Below are positions 1-7,615 of a DNA stretch of 64,000 nt, piece after piece (within the stretch, counting starts at the first letter, position 1; the number at the start of each line of letters is the position of its first letter). The position numbers were made by a program, and so were the translations under genes. Below the pieces are notes generated by a model, which searched no databases, had not been told where the DNA came from, and worked only from the letters and a program-made list of their open reading frames with translations. Source of the stretch: Chloroflexota bacterium (GTDB lineage Bacteria; Chloroflexota; UBA11872). The stretch lies in the NCBI GenBank assembly GCA_022821645.1, contig JAJEDE010000011.1:124001-188000 (forward strand). The letters are read 5' to 3'.

Positions 1-544
1 CGCCATAGGACACGGGGCCGTCGTGAACCACCGTCCAAGTCTTCGACGGGTCTTCGTACGTTACGGTGGCGGGGCTCGTTCCCCAATGGCCGAACGAGTA
101 TCGCATCGTGTGGATGCCGGGCAGCAACTCGAGAGTATCTGAGCCACTGCCGTAGCCACCGATGTCGCGAAAGCGAAGCAGGGTCGGATCAATCGAAACG
201 ACGGGTTCAATCTCGGGCTGCGGCCATGCGAACTCGGCCGGTCCGAACACGGTGTAGCCCAACGCACGGAGGCCAGCCACAGCGGAGTGCCGTTGATTGA
301 GCGCCCACAGTTCGCACACGTCGTGTCCGGTTCTCGCGGCGTGAGCGCGGTACGCCTGAACGAGGAACGGGTGCATCTGGCCCCAGTAGGAGCCGTTCGG
401 CCACGCTTTGGCATTCGCGCAGAACTCTTCGCCGACGTAGCCGAGCGCGCCGGTAATGGTCGCGTCGGTGACGAGCAAGGCGACGACGGCAGGGACGATT
501 CGTCCAAGAAACCGTTCGGGTAACGTGCAGCAGGTGCCCTGCAA
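1..544 (-). CDS. Partial hypothetical protein, cut by the window edge
   Basis: An open frame runs off the left edge on the minus strand. It opens after an in-frame TAG at 545-547, and the first possible start is TTG at 544. The translation has ordinary protein composition: a hydrophobic segment near the N-terminus that could be a signal peptide or membrane helix (around FLGRIVPAVVALLV), then a Trp/Tyr/His-rich part (KAWPNGSYWGQMHPF) and a C-terminal part with PSKTWTVVHDGPVSYG at the edge. I recognise no family. The lack of an ATG and the open neighbouring frame just upstream (ATG at 557) leave open that the true N-terminus was lost to a frameshift. Confidence 0.4.
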   Translation of the reverse strand, partial: MQGTCCTLPERFLGRIVPAVVALLVTDATITGALGYVGEEFCANAKAWPNGSYWGQMHPFLVQAYRAHAARTGHDVCELWALNQRHSAVAGLRALGYTVFGPAEFAWPQPEIEPVVSIDPTLLRFRDIGGYGSGSDTLELLPGIHTMRYSFGHWGTSPATVTYEDPSKTWTVVHDGPVSYG

Positions 545-646
545 CTAGGAGAGTCATCAGCGTAGATGGAAATGCCGTGGAGCCGAATGCTGCGGCCGTC
601 TGGCGCTACCCCAATGCGTCTCTCGCTGGCAGTCCTATAAGTTGAG

Positions 647-1084
647 CTAGGGCGCTCGCGCTGGTACCAGGCACTTCGCTGATAAGTCGGCAAGCTCGTC
701 GGCAAAATCTCGCTCACAGCATCGACAGCCTTTGATGTCGGCATGGGCAGGGTTGTCGACGTTATCCCCTTTGCTCTTTGCCTTCGGTGTATGGCATACC
801 TTCAACGTGTGGCTCATCGAAGACACAAGCCCACGAACATCACCAACAGTGAGAATCGCGTACTTCGCTTGCGCACCTGGCGATAGCGTTTCGTTGAGCC
901 TGATCTGCTTCATCGCATCGTCGAAGTCACGACTGTAGTATTCTAACCAATCCACCGATATCTCATCTTTGTCATCATCAAGCATAAAGGCTGTATGCAA
1001 GGTTCTTTTCAAATCAGAATGAAGTCTACCTTTGCCACAATATCGAGCCGCACGATCCCCGTCGCCAATCTTCCGTCGCTGCAT
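647..1084 (-). CDS. Hypothetical protein, third gene of a small operon
   Basis: 145 codons with an ATG start, 7 nt after the stop of the preceding gene, so probably co-transcribed with it. The product is soluble and mixed in charge. It has an acidic stretch (LDDDKDEISVDW) in the first third and a C-terminal cysteine group (GCRCCERDF) preceded by a histidine, which could bind a metal; this is only a suggestion from composition. Base composition is visibly less GC-rich than the housekeeping genes further right. No family recognised. Confidence 0.5.
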   Translation of the reverse strand: MQRRKIGDGDRAARYCGKGRLHSDLKRTLHTAFMLDDDKDEISVDWLEYYSRDFDDAMKQIRLNETLSPGAQAKYAILTVGDVRGLVSSMSHTLKVCHTPKAKSKGDNVDNPAHADIKGCRCCERDFADELADLSAKCLVPARAP

Positions 1085-1091
1085 CAGGCGA

Positions 1092-1787
1092 TCAGTAGTC
1101 GCTGAGCATAATCTCGGCGAGGCTTAGAGCGTCGCGAGTACGAACAGTCTCAACATGGCGCTCCTCACCGTATTTCAATTTGTACCATGTCCTTCCATCA
1201 GGCAAAAACGCCAAAAGCAAAGACCTCGACTCGCCGCTCCATTTGACGGCCACAGTGCCATCACGCTCAACAGCAATAAGTGGTCGTTGTTTCCATCGCT
1301 TCATCACGAGCGCGATGACAGCGTTACCTAATGACGTCGTGTTGATCGAGTCGTAATCGTCGTCTTCTTCAACGGCGTCCCACAGCTCTTCAAGGCGGCC
1401 TGCAATGTCTATAAACCCAAGTCGTCCAACCCATCGAATATAAGAATGAATCTTCAATTGATCGACATAAACCTCGCCAATGCTCGTACCCTTGAAGCTT
1501 GTCGTTGGAGATATCTTGAATTGGCCTGCTTCAGTTTGTTGAATTGATCCCTCTGCCAGAAGATATCCTGCAATGAAGGAACGAGTGAGACCTAACCGCT
1601 TACGCGAGGCGTCGCTGGCGAGGCAACTCCGAATGTAGTCGTCGAAGACGATTCTTCTAACGGCCTCGTTCAACTTCTTCCGCTGGTCACGATTCGATGC
1701 TACTGCAGACGCAAGTACTGGAAATTGAGACTCGGGCTCTTCCGCGATTGGAGCAATCCATTCAATCGCGGGCGCATCAATAACCAC
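1092..1787 (-). CDS. Hypothetical protein, second gene of a small operon
   Basis: 231 codons, starting 2 nt after the stop of the upstream gene. The N-terminal and middle parts look helical. The C-terminal third has a strand-rich pattern (GTVAVKWSGE, LLLAFLPDGRTWYKLKYG) resembling small beta domains often found in accessory-region proteins, but I cannot name a family. No signal peptide or membrane helix is visible. The gene shares the lower GC content of its two neighbours, and the tight spacing implies one transcript and a joint function. Confidence 0.55.
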   Translation of the reverse strand: MVIDAPAIEWIAPIAEEPESQFPVLASAVASNRDQRKKLNEAVRRIVFDDYIRSCLASDASRKRLGLTRSFIAGYLLAEGSIQQTEAGQFKISPTTSFKGTSIGEVYVDQLKIHSYIRWVGRLGFIDIAGRLEELWDAVEEDDDYDSINTTSLGNAVIALVMKRWKQRPLIAVERDGTVAVKWSGESRSLLLAFLPDGRTWYKLKYGEERHVETVRTRDALSLAEIMLSDY

Positions 1788-1789
1788 GG

Positions 1790-2143
1790 CTAACTATCAT
1801 CCTCTTCCTGTTGAACATTCGCGTAGTTTGCCAAAGCTCCGGCTACCAAGTCATGCAACTCACTGAGCCGTATAGGGTTGAGCATGACACGCACAATGGG
1901 AATGACGTCAACTTGCCCATCTTCCTTAAGCTTGGCAACCACTTCACCATAGGTGTCACGCATTGGCAGATCAGCAACACCGATACACAGAGTAAACTCG
2001 TGCGCAGCAGGATTGACCTGAAGAGCAAATGCGCTTGCATACATAATGGGCTGGTTCAAGTTCGTGTCAATCCAGTTTTGCCTTAACTCGAGAGTTTCTG
2101 GAGTCTTGCTGGGTTCACTGCTCGCGTTTCCGTTCTCAGCCAT
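1790..2143 (-). CDS. Hypothetical protein, DUF3467-like, first gene of a small operon
   Basis: 117 codons with an ATG start, first of three closely packed genes. The layout (ASAFALQVNPAAHEFTLCIG, then VIPIVRVMLNPIRLSELHDLV, then LANYANVQQEEDD) resembles small DUF3467 proteins: a beta-rich body, an arginine before a 'v-sp' turn and a helical 'L..aL..nl..Y' end. The match is by pattern only, and the biochemical role of that family is unknown to me. No membrane segment. Confidence 0.5.
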   Translation of the reverse strand: MAENGNASSEPSKTPETLELRQNWIDTNLNQPIMYASAFALQVNPAAHEFTLCIGVADLPMRDTYGEVVAKLKEDGQVDVIPIVRVMLNPIRLSELHDLVAGALANYANVQQEEDDS

Positions 2144-2528
2144 ATCGACGGACCCCGTTCACGGCGAGGTGCATGACGTGCCGATGCCCCTGAGCGACCA
2201 CAGTTGGGAAAAGACGCCGACCGACCCTTCACGAATGTAACCAGAACCGGCCGACGCGCGTTCAGGCTGCGGCGGCGGAATCGCTGGCCCTCGCGACGCA
2301 TCTGCTAGCATCGTCGATTCCCCTTTGGACTGAGGACCGCAACGGCCCTAACTTTGAGGGTGCGCCTTGTCGCCGGGCGTGTCAACCCCGGAAGCGGTGT
2401 ACTTGGCGTCAAAATCGGCGTTTGAGGCCCCGAAACCAGCCTCGGAGGCAAAGCCGAGGACGTTAGCAGTCGGCACTTCCTTTCGGACGAGAAAGTACTA
2501 CGTGGGGCCTTGTCCGCCCAAACAAGCG
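2144..2528. other. Gene-free stretch at the edge of the low-GC patch
   Basis: 385 bases between the hypothetical operon and the isomerase-like gene. No convincing reading frame. A 6-bp hairpin (CCTCGG 2440-2445 / CCGAGG 2454-2459) is the only structure seen. It probably holds the promoter of the three-gene operon, but no clear -35/-10 pair was found. Confidence 0.4.
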
Positions 2529-3338
2529 TCAGTTGTCGATCAGGGCGCGCAGGTAGTCGTGGGCCTGGGCGGCGTAGGTGAGCGGGTCGAGGCCGTCGAA
2601 GTTGGGGCTGTGCATGACCAGCCAGCCGTCGTAGCCGACGGCCTTGAGGCTTTCGACCACGCTGGGAATGTCGACGCCGCGCGGGTCGTCTACGCGACGG
2701 TTCTGGTACTGGACGTAGCCGCCCTGGGCGGTGATGGGAATGCCTTCGTCCGGTCCCACGAGGTGCATGTTCTGGACTTCGGCGTGCTTGATGTGGGGGG
2801 CGAGGGCGCGGACCGCGTCGATTCCGTAGTCCTGGCCTTCGATGTAGAGATTGGCGGGTTCGAAGACGAGACCCACGTTGCTGCGGTTGACGCGACGCAG
2901 CATGTCGAGGGAGCCGGCGACGGTGTTGAAGGGGGTGCCGTGGTGAGTGAACTGGACGAGGTCGACGCCAAAGGCGGCGGCCTTGTCGGCGGCTTCGCGT
3001 ACCTGCGGGATCTGCTCGATGGAGCCGATGCTGGGACGGATGCGTTCGGCGCCGATGCGGAGGGCGAGGTCGAGGTATTCGTCGAAGCGGGGTGAGAAGC
3101 GGCCTTCGGTCGCGGAGTCGGCGACGAGACAGCAGGCCACGAGTCCATTCTCGTCCAGCGCCTGCCGGATTTCGGTCACGCGGGCGGCGGTTGCACCGAC
3201 TTCGAGCTGGGAGTTGCGAACTTCGAGCGCGCCGTAGCCGATGCCGGCGGCGGCTTCGGCTAGGTCGGGCAGGTCGATCAGCGCCCGGGTTTTTTCGTGC
3301 GGGGCCTCGACGACACGTCCGGATAGGGCCAGCTTCAT
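2529..3338 (-). CDS. Sugar phosphate isomerase/epimerase-like TIM-barrel protein
   Basis: 269 codons. The overall pattern is that of xylose-isomerase-like TIM barrels (AP-endonuclease-2 superfamily, including IolE/IolI and hydroxypyruvate isomerases): GLVFEPANLYIEGQDY supplies a likely metal-binding Glu at the end of a strand, followed by APHIKHAEVQNMHLVG, where His/Glu ligands are expected. Such enzymes isomerise sugars, polyols or ketoacids in the cytoplasm using a divalent metal. The substrate cannot be told. The dehydrogenase gene lies 63 nt upstream on the same strand, so the pair may form a small carbohydrate-oxidation operon. Confidence 0.75.
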   Translation of the reverse strand: MKLALSGRVVEAPHEKTRALIDLPDLAEAAAGIGYGALEVRNSQLEVGATAARVTEIRQALDENGLVACCLVADSATEGRFSPRFDEYLDLALRIGAERIRPSIGSIEQIPQVREAADKAAAFGVDLVQFTHHGTPFNTVAGSLDMLRRVNRSNVGLVFEPANLYIEGQDYGIDAVRALAPHIKHAEVQNMHLVGPDEGIPITAQGGYVQYQNRRVDDPRGVDIPSVVESLKAVGYDGWLVMHSPNFDGLDPLTYAAQAHDYLRALIDN

Positions 3339-3401
3339 CTCAAACTCCTGACTGCGTGAGGCTGTGAAGCAGACGGCTTTGGGCCGGCACCGGCTTGCAG
3401 C

Positions 3402-4433
3402 CTACCTATCCATCTCCAGCAGGACTTTGCCGCACTGGCCAGTCTGGATCATGTCCATGGCGTTCTCGAAGTCGGCCAGCGGGAAAGTATGGGTGAGCAT
3501 ATGGTCCAGGGCGTCACCGTGCCGGATGAGGAAGGCTTCGGTGCGGTACCAGGTGTCCCAGATAAGACGGCCCGTTACGCCGTAAACCTCCAGGCCCTTG
3601 AACAGCAGGTCGTCGGCCAGATCGATGCTGACGGGAGTTGGGGGAATGCCCAGCAGCACCACCTTGCCGGCGTTGGCCGACAAGCGCAGGGCCTGCTTGA
3701 AGGCGTCGGGGTGGCCGGACATTTCCAGGCTGACGGTCGGACGGGTGCCCAACGCGTCGAAGAGATCCGACTCAAACGAGGGCGAAGCGGCATCAAGCGC
3801 GGCATGGGCGCCCATGGTCTCGGCCAGCCGACGTCGGTAGGCGGAAATGTCGCTAGCCACGATCGGGTACGCGCCCACCGAGTGGGCGACGGCGATGGCC
3901 ATGAGCCCCATGGGGCCGCAGCCGTAGACGGCTATGGGCTGGCCTGAGAGGTCGAAGCGCATGGCGGCGTGGACGGCATTGCCCAACGGCTCGAACAGGA
4001 CGGCGCGTTCAATGGGAATCTCGGGGCGCACTTTCCAGGCAACACGGGCCGGAACGGCCACGTGCTCGGCGAATCCGCCGTCCACGTCGATGCCGAGAAT
4101 GCGCAGGTTTTCGCAGACGTGGGCGTTGCCGGTGCGGCAGGTGCGGCAGACGCCGCAGAAGATATGGCTTTCGACGGCGACGACCTCCCCTGCCGCAAAG
4201 CCCCGCGCGCCGGCGCCCATCGACACGACCTCGCCAACGATTTCGTGGCCGAGGGTGAAGGGCGTGGGGAAGTTGAGCTCGGCCCAGGAGTCCCAGGCGT
4301 AGAGGTGGCGGTCGGAACCGCAGATGCCGGCGCGGCGCACGCGGAGCAGGAGCTCGTCGGGCCGGGGCTTTGGTGGCGCGACTTCGGCGACTTCGACGCC
4401 CGGTTCGGGGCGCGCTTTGCGAATGGCGAGCAT
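3402..4433 (-). CDS. Zinc-dependent alcohol dehydrogenase, L-threonine 3-dehydrogenase-like
   Basis: 343 codons from the ATG at 4433; a longer frame opens at 4481, but family members start near MLAIRKA. Medium-chain dehydrogenase/reductase: the catalytic zinc site is in AGICGSDRHLYAW and GHEIVGEV, the structural-zinc cysteines in CGVCRTCRTGNAHVC, and the NAD-binding Rossmann turn in VYGCGPMGLMA. The C-terminal motif GVTGRLIWDTWYRT matches threonine 3-dehydrogenases better than sorbitol dehydrogenases. Likely oxidises threonine or a polyol with NAD+. The isomerase-like gene follows on the same strand. Confidence 0.82.
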   Translation of the reverse strand: MLAIRKARPEPGVEVAEVAPPKPRPDELLLRVRRAGICGSDRHLYAWDSWAELNFPTPFTLGHEIVGEVVSMGAGARGFAAGEVVAVESHIFCGVCRTCRTGNAHVCENLRILGIDVDGGFAEHVAVPARVAWKVRPEIPIERAVLFEPLGNAVHAAMRFDLSGQPIAVYGCGPMGLMAIAVAHSVGAYPIVASDISAYRRRLAETMGAHAALDAASPSFESDLFDALGTRPTVSLEMSGHPDAFKQALRLSANAGKVVLLGIPPTPVSIDLADDLLFKGLEVYGVTGRLIWDTWYRTEAFLIRHGDALDHMLTHTFPLADFENAMDMIQTGQCGKVLLEMDR

Positions 4434-4499
4434 CGTTAGTATCGAGTTCCTCTCGTCGGGTGCCGGTGATCGATCACTCATGGACTCACGATGGGCGGC

Positions 4500-5123
4500 T
4501 CAGGCTGGCCTGGTTCTCGGCCCCTGGTCGCGGCCCTTCGGGTGGTTGGCCATGCGGTTTTCGGCGGCGCGTTCAACGGTGGCGGCGATGCGCCGGGAGC
4601 GCGTGGGCGCGGTTTTGGCGGACTTGATCCACCACAGGATGTTCTTCTTGGCGGAGGCCGAGAAACGCGCGAAACAGGTCTCCGCCGTCGGGTTGGATCG
4701 CAGAGCCTCGGCCAAGTCGTCGGGAATCACGAGGTCTTCAATCTCATCGGCGACCGTCCAGGCGCCGTTGGCCTTTGCCGCATCGACCAAGGCCTGCCCA
4801 GCGGGGGTAAGACGCCCGGCTTCGATTAGCCGAGCGATCTTGGCCCTATTGATGCGGGACCAGGGGCTGGTGGGGTTGCGCGGGCTAAACCAGCGCATGG
4901 CGCGTTCGTCGTCCAGCCGATTGGGGCGCGAGTCGATCCAGCCGTAGGCCAGGGCTTCGTCGACGGTATCGGGATACTTCAGCGCCGGTTTGCCCGTGTG
5001 CTTTTTCCAGACCACCAGCCAGACGCCGCTGGAGGAGTCGTGGTTGGCCTGCAGCCAGTCATGCCACTGACGCAACGACTCGGCGTGGAACATGGGCTTG
5101 CCGTCGTGATGAAGCTCAGCCAC
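4500..5123 (-). CDS. YdeI/OmpD-associated family protein
   Basis: 207 codons. It has the family pattern HAESLRQWHDWLQANH, VWLVVWKKHTGKP, DEALAYGWIDSRPNRLDD and MRWFSPRNPTSPWSRINR, then a C-terminal helical region with FARFSASAKKNILWWI, as in bacterial YdeI/OmpD-associated proteins of about 190-200 residues. The biochemical role is unclear; relatives are described as stress or bacteriocin-protection proteins. No signal peptide, so probably cytoplasmic. It lies 29 nt downstream of the ispG frame's end on the opposite side, with no clear link to isoprenoid synthesis. Confidence 0.8.
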   Translation of the reverse strand: MAELHHDGKPMFHAESLRQWHDWLQANHDSSSGVWLVVWKKHTGKPALKYPDTVDEALAYGWIDSRPNRLDDERAMRWFSPRNPTSPWSRINRAKIARLIEAGRLTPAGQALVDAAKANGAWTVADEIEDLVIPDDLAEALRSNPTAETCFARFSASAKKNILWWIKSAKTAPTRSRRIAATVERAAENRMANHPKGRDQGPRTRPA

Positions 5124-5152
5124 GGGCGCTCAGCCGCACTGGACTCGTCGGT

Positions 5153-6253
5153 TCAGGAAGCCTCGGCCGTTTCCGCCATGGCGACCTCGAGTTTGCCGAT
5201 TTCGTCGGTCAGCACCGGCAGCATGTCGGCTTCGTCCACCGTCTGCAGGATCTCGCCATGGCGAAAGATCACCGCGCGGCCCTTGCCGCCGGCGATGCCC
5301 AGGTCGGCGTCCATGGCTTCGCCGGGCCCGTTAACCACGCAGCCCATGACGGCGACCTTCATGGGCTGCTTGACGCCCTTCATCACGTCCTCGACCGCGT
5401 CAGCCAGGCCGTAAAGGTCGATTTCGCAGCGCCCGCAGGACGGGCACGAAACCATGGTGGGTCCGACGGTCTTGAGTCCGAGGACCTTGAGAATCTCGTT
5501 GGCGACCCGGACTTCCTCGACCGGATCGGTGGTGAGAGAGACGCGCATGGTGTCGCCGTAGCCATCCCACAGCAGGCTGCCGAGGCCCACCGACGAACGG
5601 ATGATCCCGGTGCTGGGCGGGCCGGACTCGGTGATGCCGATGTGGAACGGATACATCACCAATTGGGCGAGTTGCTTGTAAGCGTTGATGGTCACGTCGA
5701 CCTCGAAGGACTTCATGGAGATCTTGATCTGGTCGAAGTTCATGTCTTCGAGGATCTTCACGTGTTCAACGGCGTCTTCGACCATGAGGTCCACGAGTTC
5801 GTCGCCTTCCGGGCGACCGTCGAACTTCTTGGACCAGGCTTCCTGAATCGATCCGGAGTTCACGCCGATGCGGATGGGGATGTCGCGGTCCTTGCAGGCG
5901 CGGACGACCTTTTCAACGTTTTCGCGTCCGCCGATGTTGCCCGGGTTGATGCGGAGGCAGTCGAACTCGGCTTCGGCCGCCATGAGGGCGAGGCGGTAGT
6001 CGAAGTGGATGTCGGCCACCAACGGCGCGTCGGTGCGAGCGCGGATGTCCTTGAGGGCGGCGCCGGCGTACTTGTCGGGCACTGCCAGCCGAACGATGTC
6101 GCAGCCGTGTTCCATCAGGCGCTCGATCTGCGCCACGGTGGCATCGACGTCGCGCGTGTCGGTGATGGTCATTGACTGGACGGCGACCGGTGCGCCGCCG
6201 CCAATGGGCACGTCTCGCACCTTGATCTGGTAGGACCCGCGTCGCTTGATCAT
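5153..6253 (-). CDS. ispG: 4-hydroxy-3-methylbut-2-enyl diphosphate synthase
   Basis: 366 codons, a usual length for the single-domain form. The MEP-pathway enzyme reductively opens methylerythritol cyclodiphosphate to HMBPP with a [4Fe-4S] cluster. N-terminal TIM barrel: VAVQSMTITDTRDVDATVAQI, LVADIHFDYRLAL and INPGNIGG are diagnostic. The cluster cysteines are in CPSCGRCEIDLYGL and in VMGCVVNGPGEA near the C-terminus. It stands apart from dxr, which is about 6 kb away, but both are on the minus strand. A strong perfect hairpin lies just upstream at 6331-6365. Confidence 0.96.
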   Translation of the reverse strand: MIKRRGSYQIKVRDVPIGGGAPVAVQSMTITDTRDVDATVAQIERLMEHGCDIVRLAVPDKYAGAALKDIRARTDAPLVADIHFDYRLALMAAEAEFDCLRINPGNIGGRENVEKVVRACKDRDIPIRIGVNSGSIQEAWSKKFDGRPEGDELVDLMVEDAVEHVKILEDMNFDQIKISMKSFEVDVTINAYKQLAQLVMYPFHIGITESGPPSTGIIRSSVGLGSLLWDGYGDTMRVSLTTDPVEEVRVANEILKVLGLKTVGPTMVSCPSCGRCEIDLYGLADAVEDVMKGVKQPMKVAVMGCVVNGPGEAMDADLGIAGGKGRAVIFRHGEILQTVDEADMLPVLTDEIGKLEVAMAETAEAS

Positions 6254-6330
6254 GCGCTCAGGCTCTGCAAAGTGGCATGGGGTCGTTCCTTGAAGCGTAC
6301 CCCGGATTGCGCGCCCAGACCAGAACGCGC

Positions 6331-6365
6331 CCGACGCCGGCCGCGACTCGCGCGGCCGGCGTCGG
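6331..6365 (-). terminator. Perfect 15-bp stem-loop, probable terminator of the Met-rich gene
   Basis: 6331-6345 pairs perfectly with 6351-6365 around a 5-nt loop, all G/C rich. It sits 27 nt downstream of the Met-rich gene's stop and 77 nt upstream of the ispG start, both read on the minus strand. No T-run follows, so it may be a factor-assisted terminator or an mRNA 3'-end stabiliser. Confidence 0.6.
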
Positions 6366-6392
6366 ATCCGGACCTGATGTGCCCAGCCTGGG

Positions 6393-7052
6393 CTACATCA
6401 TGTCGTCCATCATCATGTCGTCCATGTTCATCTTGTTGATCTCGTCTTCCGAGATCCCGATGCCATAGAGCACGCCGGCGTCGGTACCCGCCAGGAAGGC
6501 CTTTTCGGTACCTCGACCGATCACGTCAGCGGCGATGCGGGAGGGCAGATCCATGCTCATACCCATGTCCATGTCATCGCCCATCTTCATGTCGTCGCCC
6601 ATGCCCATGTCGTCGCCCATGCCCATGTCGTCGCCCATGCTCATGTCGTCGCCCATGCTCATGTCGTCGCCCATGCTCATGTCGTCGCCCATGCCCATGT
6701 CGTCGCCCATCTTCATGTCGTCGCCCATGCCCATGCCCATGTCCATGCTCATGGCCTTCGAGGCCTCGATGCGGGCCTTAGCCACGGCGACGATGCGGTG
6801 GTAGTACATGTTGCCGGTAATGGCGATTGCGGCGTTGTGATCTTCGATCCACTTCGCGGCGGCGTCATCGCCGTACACCGCGCGGTACGAGGCCTGCACA
6901 TCGGCCGACTGGTCTTCAAGCCGCTGGCCATCGTCGGCGGCTGGATGCGCATCCGCCAGCGCCGGGGCGAGGGTTGCCAGGACCAGTGCACTTACGAGGG
7001 CCAGGAGCATCAGTACTCGCAATGGCGCTGACGCGGTGAATGAACGGAGCAC
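6393..7052 (-). CDS. Secreted Met/Asp-rich repeat protein
   Basis: 219 codons from a GTG start, preceded by an AAAGG ribosome site. Residues 1-34 form a signal peptide (LRVLMLLALVSALVLAT...ALA). Residues 35-100 look like an ordinary helical domain. Residues 107-160 are nine perfect six-residue repeats MxMGDD with x = G, K or S, then MDMGMSMD. After a normal segment the protein ends in a second Met/Asp run (MNMDDMMMDDMM). Met-rich exported proteins often bind Cu(I) or Ag(I), and Asp could add divalent cations; that function is inference. No family name known to me. Confidence 0.72.
   Translation of the reverse strand: MLRSFTASAPLRVLMLLALVSALVLATLAPALADAHPAADDGQRLEDQSADVQASYRAVYGDDAAAKWIEDHNAAIAITGNMYYHRIVAVAKARIEASKAMSMDMGMGMGDDMKMGDDMGMGDDMSMGDDMSMGDDMSMGDDMGMGDDMGMGDDMKMGDDMDMGMSMDLPSRIAADVIGRGTEKAFLAGTDAGVLYGIGISEDEINKMNMDDMMMDDMM
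6573..6734 (-). repeat. Nine in-frame 18-bp tandem repeats
   Basis: 162 bases made of nine 18-bp units encoding MxMGDD inside the Met-rich gene. Units differ almost only at the second codon, so the array is young or kept uniform, and copy number may vary between strains. Confidence 0.9.
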
Positions 7053-7615
7053 GATAGTGCGCCTTTCTTGGACTGCCCATCAGCATTGACGGGCGATAAC
7101 GCACGTTAGTTTTTACGGCGCCGAAGCTTTCGTCAAGTCCGCGTGGTGGTTGGTACGCACCTCCCGGGTCGGCGCCGTACGGCCTCTCGACCTTTCGACG
7201 GCCTGAGGCACGACAACCGGCCGCGCGCGGCGGCACAAGTGCGCGCCACGGCTCGATCCCGTTGCCGAGGCCCACGAGCGCATGTCTCACGGCCTCATGA
7301 CCAGAGAGCCACGCGGGACATTTCAGTGCCCGCCATGTGCCGGATTGGCGGGCTCCGCCGACCGTGCGCTCGCTTCTCCGATTTGGCTCGAACCGATCGA
7401 CGACGCCATAGAATGAGGGGCGGGCGTTGGGAGCCGGTTGGGGCAATTGCACGTGTTTTCGAGGGCTAGTGTCGTGCAGCGACCTGGTGTTGGGATACGG
7501 GGACGTGGTTGCTGCCTAGATGATGTGCATTGGCGACAGGCCATTGACCCGGCACCCGGTTCAGCCATAGGCACGCAGGAACGCTATGCACGCTCGGTGC
7601 ACCCAGGAGGCAGAA
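7053..7615. other. Divergent intergenic region, no gene seen
   Basis: 563 bases between two divergently read genes. Short frames here have the Arg/Ser/Pro composition of chance ORFs in GC-rich DNA. A TTGACG on the minus strand near 7133-7138 followed by an A-rich stretch could be a weak promoter for the Met-rich gene. An AGGAGG at 7604-7609 is the ribosome site of the molybdoenzyme. Confidence 0.45.

Noticed and set aside
2367..3095. 242-codon plus-strand frame
   Set aside because: Mostly antisense to the isomerase-like gene; Val/Gly/Asp-rich shadow composition.
6573..6734. CRISPR-like array
   Set aside because: The 18-bp repeats are contiguous and in frame within a protein gene, with no spacers.
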